Shown here in pieces: positions 45,352 through 54,263 of a DNA stretch of 64,000 nucleotides. This stretch comes from Acidobacteriota bacterium (lineage in GTDB: Bacteria; Acidobacteriota; Vicinamibacteria; Vicinamibacterales; SCN-69-37). The notes beneath the pieces were generated by a model. That model was not told where the DNA came from, ran no database searches, and was given only the letters and a program-made list of their open reading frames with translations. Location of the stretch: positions 310,001 to 374,000 of the forward strand of contig JADYYY010000019.1 of NCBI GenBank assembly GCA_020853395.1, read 5' to 3'. Position 1 is the first letter of the stretch. Every line of letters begins with the position of its first letter. The position numbers were made by a program, and so were the translations under genes.

Positions 45352-47081
45352 TAGAAGACCTGCCCGTTCTGCATCAGGAAGTGCTCGACGATCGGCCCGA
45401 GACTGAGGGCCGGGAAGAAGGTCAACGCGCCGACGACCACGATGACGCCCACGAGCAGCGCGCTGAAGAGCGGCGTCGTCACCGGGAACGTGCCCAGCGA
45501 GGGCGGCACGTGCTTCTTGCGGCCCAAGCTCGCCGCGATCGCGAGCGGCGGAATGATCATGAAGAAGCGGCCGAAGAGCATGGCGAGGCCGATCGTCGTG
45601 TTGTACCAGTTGGTGTTGACGCTCAGCCCGCCGAAGGCCGATCCGTTGTTCGCGGCGCCCGACGAATAGGCGTAGAGGATCTCCGACAGGCCGTGCGGGC
45701 CGGGGTTGAAGACGCTGGCGGTGCCGAAGTCCGGCGAGACGGCCGAGACGGCCGTGAACAGCAGGATCACGAGCGAGAAGATCAGGACCGTCAGCATCGC
45801 CATCTGGACCTCGAACGCCTGGATCTTCTTGCCCAGGTACTCGGGAGTCCGTCCGACCATCAGGCCGGCGATGAAGACGGACAGGATGACGTAGACGAGC
45901 ACGCCGTAGAGGCCGGCACCCACGCCGCCGAACACGACCTCGCTGAGCTGCATGTTCGCGAGTGGGACCAGCCCGCCGAGCGGCGTGAACGAGTCGTGCC
46001 AGCCATTGATCGCGCCGCAGCTCGCATCGGTCGTCACCGTCGCAAAGAGCGCGGTATTGGCGATGCCGAAGCGGACTTCCTTGCCCTCCATGTTGCCGCC
46101 CGACGACATCGGCGTCACCGTCTGATCCGCGCCAGCGGCGGTCAGCAACGGGTTGCCGCGCGCTTCCGCCCAGTACGCCACGCTCACGCCCAGGAGGAAC
46201 AGAAACGCCATGGCACCCCAGACGGCCCACCCGTGGCGGCGGGATCCCGTCATCGAGCCCAGCGTGTAGGTCAACCCCGCGGAAATCGCGAAGATGCCGA
46301 ACATCAAGACGAAGTTCGAGAGCGGCGTCGGATTCTCGAACGGGTGCGCGGCGTTCGCGTTGAAGAAGCCGCCGCCGTTCGTGCCGAACTGCTTGATGAT
46401 CTCTTGGGACGCGACCGGACCCTGCGCGATCACCTGCGTTGCGCCCTCGACCGTGTGCACGGTGTCGTACGGCCTGAGGTTCTGCACCACACCCTGGGAC
46501 ACGAGGAACAACGCCCCGACGACGGCGATGGGTAGCAGGATCCACAGGGACGCTCGCACCAGATCCACCCAGAAGTTTCCGAGCGTCTCCTTTTCGCGCT
46601 GCGCAATGCCGCGAATGAACGCAATCGCCACCGCCATGCCCGTGGCAGCGGACACGAAGTTGTGGTACGCGAGGCCGGCCATCTGCGTGAAGTAGCTCAT
46701 GGTGGACTCGCCACCATAGGCCTGCCAGTTCGTGTTGGTGGCGAACGACACCGCCGTGTTGAACGCCAGCGCCGGAGCGACGCCCGGGAGGCCCTGCGGA
46801 TTCCAGGGCAGCACGCCTTGCAGGCGCTGGATTGCATACAGGACGACCAGTGAGACGCCGCTGAAGAGGAGCACCGCCACGGCGTACTCGGTCCAGCGCA
46901 TCTCGCGCGTCTCGTCCACGCCCGTCGCGCGGTAGACGAGCCGCTCGAGCGGCCACAGCACGGGATCGAGCCGAGTGCGCTGGCGCGAGAAGACGCGTGC
47001 CATGTACGCGCCGAGCGGAGGCGTCACCGCGAGCAGCGCGAGCAGGAAGAACAGGATCTGAAGCCAGCCGTTCGTGGTCAT
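45351..47081 (-). CDS. kdpA: Potassium-transporting ATPase subunit KdpA
   Basis: 576 residues, about ten membrane helices. Selectivity-filter segments are recognisable, for example [57 protein letters not shown] and NNGSAFGGL. It binds and conducts K+ with very high affinity. It starts 1 base after kdpF and is coupled to kdpB by a one-base overlap. Confidence 0.97.
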   Translation of the reverse strand: MTTNGWLQILFFLLALLAVTPPLGAYMARVFSRQRTRLDPVLWPLERLVYRATGVDETREMRWTEYAVAVLLFSGVSLVVLYAIQRLQGVLPWNPQGLPGVAPALAFNTAVSFATNTNWQAYGGESTMSYFTQMAGLAYHNFVSAATGMAVAIAFIRGIAQREKETLGNFWVDLVRASLWILLPIAVVGALFLVSQGVVQNLRPYDTVHTVEGATQVIAQGPVASQEIIKQFGTNGGGFFNANAAHPFENPTPLSNFVLMFGIFAISAGLTYTLGSMTGSRRHGWAVWGAMAFLFLLGVSVAYWAEARGNPLLTAAGADQTVTPMSSGGNMEGKEVRFGIANTALFATVTTDASCGAINGWHDSFTPLGGLVPLANMQLSEVVFGGVGAGLYGVLVYVILSVFIAGLMVGRTPEYLGKKIQAFEVQMAMLTVLIFSLVILLFTAVSAVSPDFGTASVFNPGPHGLSEILYAYSSGAANNGSAFGGLSVNTNWYNTTIGLAMLFGRFFMIIPPLAIAASLGRKKHVPPSLGTFPVTTPLFSALLVGVIVVVGALTFFPALSLGPIVEHFLMQNGQVF

Positions 47082-47082
47082 C

Positions 47083-47172
47083 TCAGAACTTCTCCGGCTT
47101 CAGCATCGCGACGACGAGATACGCGAGCATCGCCGCACTCACGGCCAGACCGATGGCGTAATCGAGCCCCAC
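47083..47172 (-). CDS. kdpF: KdpF small subunit
   Basis: 29 residues from GTG: a single membrane helix (YAIGLAVSAAMLAYLVVAMLK) with the typical KdpF ending KPEKF. GAGGTG lies 5 bases upstream. It stabilises the KdpABC complex in the membrane, as its homologues do. It is easily missed because of its size. Confidence 0.85.
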   Translation of the reverse strand: MGLDYAIGLAVSAAMLAYLVVAMLKPEKF

Positions 47173-47180
47173 GACCCACC

Positions 47181-47270
47181 TCACTTCATCAGCCAGTCGC
47201 AGACGCGCACGTACCCGAGGCTGACGACGAAGAACACCACCACCACGCCCAAGAACACGACGTCCAGCAC
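47181..47270 (-). CDS. 29-residue membrane protein upstream of kdpF
   Basis: GTG start with GAGGTG 5 bases ahead. The peptide has one hydrophobic helix (VVFLGVVVVFFVVSLGY) followed by VRVCDWLMK and stop. The pattern of a FF-containing helix then YVR-CD-L recurs, to my knowledge, in small unannotated ORFs next to kdpF in other bacteria. The stop is 8 bases from the kdpF start, so it is the first gene of the kdp operon. It may be an extra small subunit or regulator. Confidence 0.6.
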   Translation of the reverse strand: MLDVVFLGVVVVFFVVSLGYVRVCDWLMK

Positions 47271-47456
47271 AGGTCACCTCAGTACGAACACCCAATACCA
47301 AGAGAGCCAACGACGCGCCGGCCGTCGCCGCCGTTCAGCGCCGTGGTCGTGTCGCCGAGCGTCCGGAATTCCACACCACCGTGCAGGTTCCACGCGTGCG
47401 CGGGCCATGACGTAACGCTCCTCTCAACGATAGGGATCTGCTCCTGAAAACGGGCC

Positions 47457-47510
47457 GAGAAGTCCCTGAAAAAACCCTGAAGACCTTCAGGGCTTCTTCA
47501 GGGACTTCTC
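47457..47510. promoter_or_regulatory. 54-bp nested palindrome between kdp and the divergent gene
   Basis: GAGAAGTCCCTGAA (47457-47470) and TTCAGGGACTTCTC (47497-47510) are exact inverted copies. Inside, CCCTGAAG and CTTCAGGG (47475-47492) are also exact and share the same centre of symmetry. The word CCTGAA occurs five times over both strands. There is no T-run, so an operator for the divergent promoters is more likely than a terminator. Confidence 0.6.
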
Positions 47511-47605
47511 AGGCCTTTCTTCGGCGCGGTTCTCTACGCTGTCGGCAGAAGGAGGCGACCGATTACGTCGATGGGTGCAGTCGCGGTCTTGCGAGGCAGG
47601 GTGCT

Positions 47606-48043
47606 GTGACCATTGGGTGCGCAGCCGCGTCGGTGGACGTGTACGTCATTGCCACGACGCCGCGTGCCACCGTCACGGCGCTCGGAGCGGCGTCTGAACT
47701 GGCTCGTCAGCGTACCGGCAAGGTCACGATGCTGGTGTCCGCACACGACCGTCGCCTGCTTGCGCAGCCGCCGCTGCCAGTGGGTAGCGGCGCCGGCGAC
47801 AGCCTCGACGAACGGCGACGTCGTGCCTTGAAAGCCGCACTCAGTCTCGCCGGCAGCTTCGACGTCGTCGGTATCGCGATTCTCGATCTCCACTCCGTGT
47901 CGGACCTGGCCCAGGTGGCCCCCACGCGGTCCACGCTCGTGCTCGGCACACCCGAAGGTGATGGGGATGATTCCGACACGACGTTCGCGCGAACGCTGGG
48001 CTCGTTGGGCTACGAAGTGGTCCTCGCGTCATCCGAGGGCTAG
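47606..48043 (+). CDS. Protein of unknown function divergent from kdp
   Basis: 145 residues from GTG. The sequence alternates strands and helices (VDVYVIATTPRATVTALGAASELARQ, KVTMLVSAHDRR, FDVVGIAILDLHS, STLVLGTPEGD), which suggests a small Rossmann-like or universal-stress-like fold, but no family motif is certain. No signal peptide or membrane helix. It is the only gene downstream of the palindrome on the plus strand, so a link to potassium control is possible but unproven. Confidence 0.5.
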   Translation: MTIGCAAASVDVYVIATTPRATVTALGAASELARQRTGKVTMLVSAHDRRLLAQPPLPVGSGAGDSLDERRRRALKAALSLAGSFDVVGIAILDLHSVSDLAQVAPTRSTLVLGTPEGDGDDSDTTFARTLGSLGYEVVLASSEG

Positions 48044-48165
48044 CGTCGAACCGGTACGAGCATGCGGGGTGCGCTCGAGCGAGAACGTGCGCTGCTCGAG
48101 ACGCTCGCGCCACTCTCGCCGGGCCGGAACCGACGTGAGCTGCGCTCGCTCACGGACCGGCGCGC

Positions 48166-49743
48166 TCACTCGGGCACGATCTGATAGCTCACGAAGGCGA
48201 GATAGCGGCTGTCCGGCGACCACGACGACACGTTGATCGTGCCCTGGCCGCCGAACAGCTCGGCCAGCGCATCGACGGCGCGCGTCTGGAGGTTCATGCG
48301 CCGCAGCACGACGTCCTTGTTGGCCGGATGATCGCCCGAGCCCGGCGCGTAGCTCAGGAACACCATCACCTGTCCGTTCGGCGCGACGTGCGGGAACCAG
48401 TTCTCGAAGCGGTCGTTGGTGATCTGCTCCTGCTCGGATCCGTCCACCTTCATCCGCCACACCTGCATCGACCCGCTGCGATCGGAGTTGAAGTAGATGT
48501 GCTGCCCGTCCGGTGAGAACTCCGGGCCGTCGTCTTTCGCCGCCGCCGTGGTGAGGCGCCGCTCCGGGCCGCCGCCGGCGGAGACGGTGTAGACGTCGAA
48601 GTTGCCGTTGCGCTCGCCGCAGTAGGCGAGCGTTCTGCCGTCGGGCGACCACCCGTGGAAGTAGGACGGTCCCAGCTCGGTGACGCGCGTCGGCGCGCCG
48701 CCGCCAGCCGGCACGGTGTAGATCAGCGACGGGCGCTGCCCGTTGACGACCTGGGACTGATCGCTGATCGCCCACAGCTCGCCATCCTTCGTCACGCCAT
48801 GGTCGTTGTTGATGCGCGTGAGCGGGCCGAGGTCGACCGCCTCCGGCGTGCTCCTCCGGTTCGGATTCCGCGGCGCGCCGGGCGGATCGGCCTGTACGCG
48901 GTACAGGCGGCCGCCATTGTTGAAGTACAGCGTGTTGGTCCCGTCCGGGAACCAGTTCGGCGCCTCGATCCGATCGCGCTGTGTGACGACGTACGCGACG
49001 CGGCGGTCCTTGGAGGCGAGGCTGATCGTCTCGAGCGTGTTGACGAGCGTCGTGCGTCCCGTCGCCGACGGCGGCGTGGCGATCTGCACGTTCGAGAACT
49101 CGACGGTCTCGAGCCGGCCGGTGTCGTGCGCGGTCACGCCGATGCCGATGTAGAACTCCCCCGCGAAGGGCACGCGCGCGGCCCCGCCTGCCGGCCGCAG
49201 TTGGCCGCCGGGATCGGCGACCGACATCGAGACGTAGTCGCCGCGCTTCTCGATCCGGAGCCGGCGCGGGCCGGCGAGATCCGTCTGCACCTCGTGCGTG
49301 ACGTCGCCCTTCTCGGCGCGCCACTGCAGCGACGTGAGCCCGTCGCCGTGCGCGGCGGCGTCGGCGTAGACGCTGTCGCCGTCGAGTGTCTGCCGCAGCA
49401 CCAGCACGCCCTTGCGATGGCCGTTGGGCGTGCCGGTCTCGGGCTTCGAGCCGGCGAACGTGACATCGGCCGTGAGCATCACGTCGCCCGAGACCTTCTT
49501 CCAGACGTAGTGGAAGTGATCGGCGCGCGCCCACATGTTCTCGCCGCCGCCGGTGACGCGGTAGACCTGGCGGCTCGCGTCGTACGTCGCCGAGCCCGGC
49601 CCGATCGTCGACGGCGCGCCGATGTCGGTGCTGCCGTCGAAGAGGCCGATCGCCGCGGTGGGCGCGGTGCCGGCGCGCGTGCCGCCAGCCGCGATGCCGA
49701 GGACGATCGCGATCGGAAACGAACCGCGGATCCAGCGCGTCAT
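48166..49743 (-). CDS. Secreted TolB-like beta-propeller protein with N-terminal lectin-like domain
   Basis: 525 residues with signal peptide ([17 protein letters not shown]). Residues about 30-225 form a jelly-roll of the kind found in DUF1349/concanavalin-like proteins ([27 protein letters not shown]). The rest holds repeated PD40/TolB blades: [57 protein letters not shown] and [15 protein letters not shown]. It is probably a periplasmic or extracellular binding protein; the ligand is unknown. Confidence 0.85.
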   Translation of the reverse strand: MTRWIRGSFPIAIVLGIAAGGTRAGTAPTAAIGLFDGSTDIGAPSTIGPGSATYDASRQVYRVTGGGENMWARADHFHYVWKKVSGDVMLTADVTFAGSKPETGTPNGHRKGVLVLRQTLDGDSVYADAAAHGDGLTSLQWRAEKGDVTHEVQTDLAGPRRLRIEKRGDYVSMSVADPGGQLRPAGGAARVPFAGEFYIGIGVTAHDTGRLETVEFSNVQIATPPSATGRTTLVNTLETISLASKDRRVAYVVTQRDRIEAPNWFPDGTNTLYFNNGGRLYRVQADPPGAPRNPNRRSTPEAVDLGPLTRINNDHGVTKDGELWAISDQSQVVNGQRPSLIYTVPAGGGAPTRVTELGPSYFHGWSPDGRTLAYCGERNGNFDVYTVSAGGGPERRLTTAAAKDDGPEFSPDGQHIYFNSDRSGSMQVWRMKVDGSEQEQITNDRFENWFPHVAPNGQVMVFLSYAPGSGDHPANKDVVLRRMNLQTRAVDALAELFGGQGTINVSSWSPDSRYLAFVSYQIVPE

Positions 49744-49890
49744 GACGCCTCCATCGACGGCCGGGCCACGCATCGGGCACACAGCCGCCGGATCGGAATG
49801 GTTGTCGGGTGACCGGCTGACAAGATAACGGAACCCGCCCGCGGCCGACAAGCCATCGCGGCGCATCTCGGAACTGCTCTACGATGACGC

Positions 49891-50469
49891 GTGGCCGACG
49901 TCACACCCTCCGCCGTGGTTCCGGCCGCCGGACGCTCGTCGCGATTCGGCGGCCCGAAGCTTCTCGCCGACGTGCAGGGCCGGCCGTTGATTCGCCGGAC
50001 GCTCGAGGCTCTCGCCGCCGGCGGCATCGACGACGTCGTCGTGGTCATCGGCCCTGAGGCGCCGCGCGAGCTGGTCGGCCTTCTCGACGACTCGCGCGTC
50101 ACGACGGTGGTCAACCCGGAACCGGACCGCGGGATGTTCTCGTCCATTCATGCCGGGTTGATCGCTGCGGCCGGATCGCCCGTGCTCGTGCTTCCCGCCG
50201 ACATGCCCTTCGTGCAGCCCGCCACCGTGCGCGCCGTCGTCGACGCATGCCGCGCGACCGGCCGCGTCGTCGTTCCGGCCGTCGGGCCGAAGCGCGGTCA
50301 TCCCGTGGCGCTTCCTCGCGTCGTCTGCGACGCCATCGCGGCGAAGGGCGATCCGCGGGGAACGTTGAAGGACGCGTTTCAGGCTGCGGCGGGCGGCCCG
50401 CCGGTCGAGTTGCCGGTCGAGGACGCCGGCGTGTTGCACGACGTGGACGTGCCGGGCGACTTGGTGTGA
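49891..50469 (+). CDS. mocA: MocA-type molybdenum-cofactor nucleotidyltransferase
   Basis: 192 residues from GTG. The N-terminal nucleotide motif AAGRSSRFGGPKLL and LPADMPFVQPATV place it in the MobA/MocA family. MocA-type enzymes attach CMP to molybdopterin for xanthine-dehydrogenase-type enzymes, which fits the xdhC and molybdenum hydroxylase genes 2-4 kb downstream. Specificity for CTP rather than GTP is inferred from that context. The next gene starts 3 bases after its stop. Confidence 0.8.
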   Translation: MADVTPSAVVPAAGRSSRFGGPKLLADVQGRPLIRRTLEALAAGGIDDVVVVIGPEAPRELVGLLDDSRVTTVVNPEPDRGMFSSIHAGLIAAAGSPVLVLPADMPFVQPATVRAVVDACRATGRVVVPAVGPKRGHPVALPRVVCDAIAAKGDPRGTLKDAFQAAAGGPPVELPVEDAGVLHDVDVPGDLV

Positions 50470-50472
50470 GCC

Positions 50473-51396
50473 GTGACGAAGATCATCATCGCGGGCGGGA
50501 CGGGGCTGATCGGGGGCGCGTTGGCGCGGCGGCTGGCGGACGATGGCCACGACGTCGTCGTGCTGAGCCGCAGTGCAGGGTCGAGCGGCGATTCGAGGAT
50601 TCGGCGCGCGGCGTGGCAGCCCGATGGGACGAGCGGCGCGTGGGCAGCCGAAATCGACGGGGCCCATGCGATCGTCAACTTCACGGGCGCCGGCATCGCG
50701 GATCGCCGCTGGACGGATGCACGCAAGCGGGAGCTGCGAGCGAGCCGCGTGCTGCCGACCCGCAGCCTCGTGGCGGCGGTGCGGGCCGCGACGCGCCGGC
50801 CGGCCGTCTTCGTCCAGGGATCGGCTGTCGGCTACTACGGCACCGGCGACGGCGCGCGCGAGGTGGACGAGTCGTTCCCCGCCGGCCGCGACTTCCTCGG
50901 GGAGCTCTGTCAGGCGTGGGAAGCGGAAGCGCAGCCGGCGGCAGCGCTCGGCTGTCGTCTCGTCACGCTCCGGACGGGCGTCGTCGTGTCCAGCCGCGGC
51001 GGCGTGGTCGCGCGGCTGAAGGTGCCGTTCCTGCTCTTCGCCGGCGGGCCGATCGGCAGCGGCCGCCAGTACCTGTCCTGGATCCACGAGGACGATCTCG
51101 TGTCGATGGTGCTGTGGGCGATCGCGACGCCGGCGGTCGAGGGCGTGTACAACGCCACGTCGCCGAACCCGGTGACCAACGCGCGGTTCTCAGCCGCGCT
51201 GGGCCGCGCGCTGCACAGGCCCAGCGTCCTGCCGGTGCCGCCCTTCTTCCTGCGGCTCGTGTACGGCGAGATGGCGCAGGCGATGCTGATCGAAGGGCAG
51301 CGCGTCGTGCCACGGCGCGCCGTCGACGCCGGGTTCGTGTTTCGCTATCCGGAGATCGACCCGGCCGTGGCAGCCGCCGTGAAGGCCAACCGCTGA
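50473..51396 (+). CDS. TIGR01777-family SDR epimerase (YfcH/SulA-like)
   Basis: 307 residues. NAD(P) motif IIIAGGTGLIGGALARRL at the N-terminus, HAIVNFTGAGIADRRWTDARKREL, QGSAVGYYGT and the C-terminal DUF1731-like helix (RFSAALGRALHRPSVLPVPPFFLRLVYGEMA). Members are extended short-chain dehydrogenase-like proteins of unclear substrate. It is translationally linked to mocA, but no functional link is established. Confidence 0.88.
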   Translation: MTKIIIAGGTGLIGGALARRLADDGHDVVVLSRSAGSSGDSRIRRAAWQPDGTSGAWAAEIDGAHAIVNFTGAGIADRRWTDARKRELRASRVLPTRSLVAAVRAATRRPAVFVQGSAVGYYGTGDGAREVDESFPAGRDFLGELCQAWEAEAQPAAALGCRLVTLRTGVVVSSRGGVVARLKVPFLLFAGGPIGSGRQYLSWIHEDDLVSMVLWAIATPAVEGVYNATSPNPVTNARFSAALGRALHRPSVLPVPPFFLRLVYGEMAQAMLIEGQRVVPRRAVDAGFVFRYPEIDPAVAAAVKANR

Positions 51397-51574
51397 GCCT
51401 TCGCGCCTAGGCCGGACGAGGCCGCGCACTTCGCGGCGCTTCCGGGGCGAGCGCGGCGTCCACGACCTCGCGATGAGCTTCCGCGCGATCGGTTGCGCTT
51501 CCTCGAAGAACGCGTCGCGACGCTGCCGACAGCCGCGCGGGCGATCGCCCGGCGATGCCGGCATGGCGTTCTGG

Positions 51575-52516
51575 CTACGGCGCTTCCGCGTAGGCGGCGC
51601 GCGCCAGCGCCGTGATGCCGTTCGCCCTCGGCCATGCCGGGTGCGCGGCCTGCAGTTCGGCCTGCACGGCGGTTGCCGTCTCGTCCGCGGACTTGCCCTG
51701 CGCCTTGAGCGCCCGCGCGCGGGTCTGAATCGTCTGCACGATCGCGCGGTTCGCCTCGATGAGCCCACCGGATCCGACGGCGCCGTGCGAGGGCACGATG
51801 ATCTGCGGCTTCAACGCCTGGAACGTGTCGAACGCCGCCAGCCAGGCCTTCGCGCTCGATGCCGCGTTCGCCGCCAGAAACGAGCTGTTCATCACGACGT
51901 CGCCGGCGAAGAGAACGTTGTCGCCCTCGACGAAGAAGCCGGTGTCGCCGCGCGTGTGCGTCGGGCCGACGACGACGAAGCGGACGGCCACGCCGCCGAG
52001 ATCCAGACGGTGCTCGCGGTCGAAGGTGATGTCGGCGGGCCGTCTCGCAGCGTCCTTCAGGATCTCGGCGGTCGCCGGCGATCGGCCCGAGAACATCTGC
52101 ACCATCTGCATGCCGCCCTGCTCGAACTCGGCCTCCTGCACCTTCGAGTTCACGTACTTCGCCGAGGCGGGAAACGCGACGTAGCCCGTCGTGTGCTCGG
52201 CGTGGAAGTGCGTCGAGGCGATGTAGAGCTCGGTGTTCCGGCTGACCTTCGCCACCTCGCGGAGCACCGTCTCGCCGTTGCGCCGCCCGAGGCCGGGATC
52301 GATCACGAGCGTCGCCCGGCTGCCGACGACGATGCCGACGTTGGGGACGAGGCCGACGTCGCCGTCGGGAATCACGTACGTGTGAGGCGCCAGCCTGGTC
52401 GTCACGTTCTCGCGCACGAGCGGATCCGGCACGGGGCCGCGTTGGGCCGTGAGCGTACCGGCGATGGCGAGGCCGAGCACGGCGGTCGAGGGCACGGTCA
52501 GGCGACGACGCAGCAT
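51575..52516 (-). CDS. Secreted metallo-beta-lactamase-fold hydrolase
   Basis: 313 residues with signal peptide (STAVLGLAIAGTLTAQ). The metal-binding motif is THFHAEHTTG, an HxHxEH variant of HxHxDH, with further ligands in VVVGPTHTRGDTGFF, LFAGDVV and VPSHG. The fold is therefore complete with a probable dinuclear zinc or iron site. The C-terminal 60 residues are helical. The substrate is unknown; relatives include quinoprotein-relay and Sox-type hydrolases. GGAG precedes the ATG. Confidence 0.85.
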   Translation of the reverse strand: MLRRRLTVPSTAVLGLAIAGTLTAQRGPVPDPLVRENVTTRLAPHTYVIPDGDVGLVPNVGIVVGSRATLVIDPGLGRRNGETVLREVAKVSRNTELYIASTHFHAEHTTGYVAFPASAKYVNSKVQEAEFEQGGMQMVQMFSGRSPATAEILKDAARRPADITFDREHRLDLGGVAVRFVVVGPTHTRGDTGFFVEGDNVLFAGDVVMNSSFLAANAASSAKAWLAAFDTFQALKPQIIVPSHGAVGSGGLIEANRAIVQTIQTRARALKAQGKSADETATAVQAELQAAHPAWPRANGITALARAAYAEAP

Positions 52517-52551
52517 GGTGATGTCTCCGCGACAAAGGCGACAAAGCACGA

Positions 52552-53673
52552 TCAGGTGGATGACGAGAGCCGGCTCAGCGGCAGACCCGTGCCGCCGTAG
52601 CGGATCTGCGTGATCTCGGCGAGGACGGACAACGCGATCTCGGCCGGCGACCGGCCGCCGAGGTCGAGGCCGACGGGGGCGTGGATGGCGGCCAGCCTCG
52701 ATTCGGGCACGCCGTGGTCGCGCAGCATGTCGGCAATCAGCACCGTCTTGCGGCGGCTGCCGAGCAGCCCGATGTAGCGCACGGTCGTGCGCGCCGCCGC
52801 CAGCACGCACTCGGCGTCCATCTTGTGGCCGCGCGTGGCGACGACGAGAAACGTCTGAGCGCCGTAGTCGAGCGACGCGATGCTGTGGGCCACGCCGGCG
52901 AGCACGACGTGAGCGCCGTCGAACCGCTCGCGGTTCGCGTACTCGGGCCGATCCTCGAGCACGGTGACGTCGAAGTCGAGCAGTTGCGCCTGCCGGGCGA
53001 GGGCTTTCGCCACGTGACCGCCGCCGGCGATGACGAGATGGGGGCGGCCGGCCACCGGCTCGATGAGCAGGTCGTGCTGGTCGTCGGCCCTGACGAGCCG
53101 CGGCGGGCCGTGCTGGAACTGCGCGATGGCAGCGTCGGCCGCGCGCGCGTCCTCGATCGGATCACCGAGCGTGCCCACGCGCCGGCCGTCGGCGAACACC
53201 GCCATGCGGCGGTCGAGCTCGAAGCCGCGCCCGGCGCGCTCGAGGCGCGTGATCACGGCGAGCGCGGGGCCGCCGCCGGCGGCGCGCGCGAGATCGGCCG
53301 TGAGGTCGCGGCCCGCGACGGCGAGCGCGTCGCCGCCAGGCTCCGCGAGGATCCACATCGTGCCGCCGCACACGAGCCCCGTGTTCCAGTCGAGCTCTTC
53401 GTTCAAGCGGTACTCGCGGAGCGATCGGCCGGCGCCGCCGAGGGCATCCCGGGCGGCGAGCATCGCGTCCGCTTCGACGCACCCGCCGCCGAGCGTGCCG
53501 AACGGCCGGTCCGCCGGATCGTCCGTCACGATGAGCTTGGCGCCCACCGTCTGGGGCGTGCTGCCGTGGGTCCGCACCACGGTTGCGACGGCGAACCGGC
53601 GGCCGGCGGCCGAGAGCTCGGCCATGCGTTCGTAGGGCGACGCGCTCGGCCTGACGGTTGCGCTTGCTGTCAC
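52552..53673 (-). CDS. xdhC: XdhC/CoxI-family molybdenum-enzyme maturation protein
   Basis: 373 residues from [26 protein letters not shown] and [10 protein letters not shown] form the N-terminal XdhC domain. The Rossmann domain [38 protein letters not shown] and the [28 protein letters not shown] ending are typical. XdhC proteins bind sulfurated molybdenum cofactor and load it into xanthine-dehydrogenase-type enzymes. It is divergent from the hydroxylase genes it probably serves. Confidence 0.92.
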   Translation of the reverse strand: MTASATVRPSASPYERMAELSAAGRRFAVATVVRTHGSTPQTVGAKLIVTDDPADRPFGTLGGGCVEADAMLAARDALGGAGRSLREYRLNEELDWNTGLVCGGTMWILAEPGGDALAVAGRDLTADLARAAGGGPALAVITRLERAGRGFELDRRMAVFADGRRVGTLGDPIEDARAADAAIAQFQHGPPRLVRADDQHDLLIEPVAGRPHLVIAGGGHVAKALARQAQLLDFDVTVLEDRPEYANRERFDGAHVVLAGVAHSIASLDYGAQTFLVVATRGHKMDAECVLAAARTTVRYIGLLGSRRKTVLIADMLRDHGVPESRLAAIHAPVGLDLGGRSPAEIALSVLAEITQIRYGGTGLPLSRLSSST

Positions 53674-53715
53674 GGCGTACCTAGTTTAAAACTGAATACT
53701 CCTGGAGCAGCTTCC

Positions 53716-54198
53716 ATGGCGTTTACCTTGACCGTCAATGGGCGGCCGACGACTGTCGACGTGCCTGCCGAGATGCCTCTTCTGTGGGTCATCCGCGATG
53801 TGCTCAGCCTCAAAGGCACCAAGTTCGGCTGCGGCGTGGCGCAGTGCGGCGCCTGCACGGTGCACCTGGATGGCCAGCCGATCCGCTCGTGCAGCACGCC
53901 CGTGTCGGCGGCCGCGGGCAAGCGCGTGACGACGATCGAAGGGTTGTCGGCTGACGGCAGCCATCCGGTTCAGCGCGCGTGGATGAACATCGACGTCCCG
54001 CAGTGCGGCTACTGCCAGGCCGGCCAGATCATGTCGGCCGTCGCGCTGCTCGCCCGCACGCCCAATCCGACCGACGCCCAGATCGACGGCGCGATGAGCG
54101 GCAACCTCTGCCGTTGCGGCACGTACCTCCGCATCCGCCAGGCGATTCGGCAGGCGTCGCTCAACCTCGCCGGGCCCAACGGCGCCGGCAACGACTGA
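53716..54198 (+). CDS. Molybdenum hydroxylase [2Fe-2S] subunit
   Basis: 160 residues. The plant-type ferredoxin domain has the cysteines of [23 protein letters not shown], and the helical domain has the second cluster in QCGYCQAGQ and GNLCRCGTY. It passes electrons from the molybdenum subunit; no FAD subunit gene is present, so the acceptor is probably a cytochrome or quinone, as in isoquinoline 1-oxidoreductase. ATG 53716 is preceded by a GGAGCAG site. Confidence 0.93.
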   Translation: MAFTLTVNGRPTTVDVPAEMPLLWVIRDVLSLKGTKFGCGVAQCGACTVHLDGQPIRSCSTPVSAAAGKRVTTIEGLSADGSHPVQRAWMNIDVPQCGYCQAGQIMSAVALLARTPNPTDAQIDGAMSGNLCRCGTYLRIRQAIRQASLNLAGPNGAGND

Positions 54199-54263
54199 GT
54201 GGCCGCGCCGTGCACCGCGAGGCGAGCGAGCGGCAGCGAAGCCGGGATTTCGTAGGAGGCGCC

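Noticed and set aside
43303-46956. Apparent 1217-residue protein covering kdpB and much of kdpA
   Set aside because: Only the last 682 residues are KdpB; the first part is the shadow frame of kdpA.
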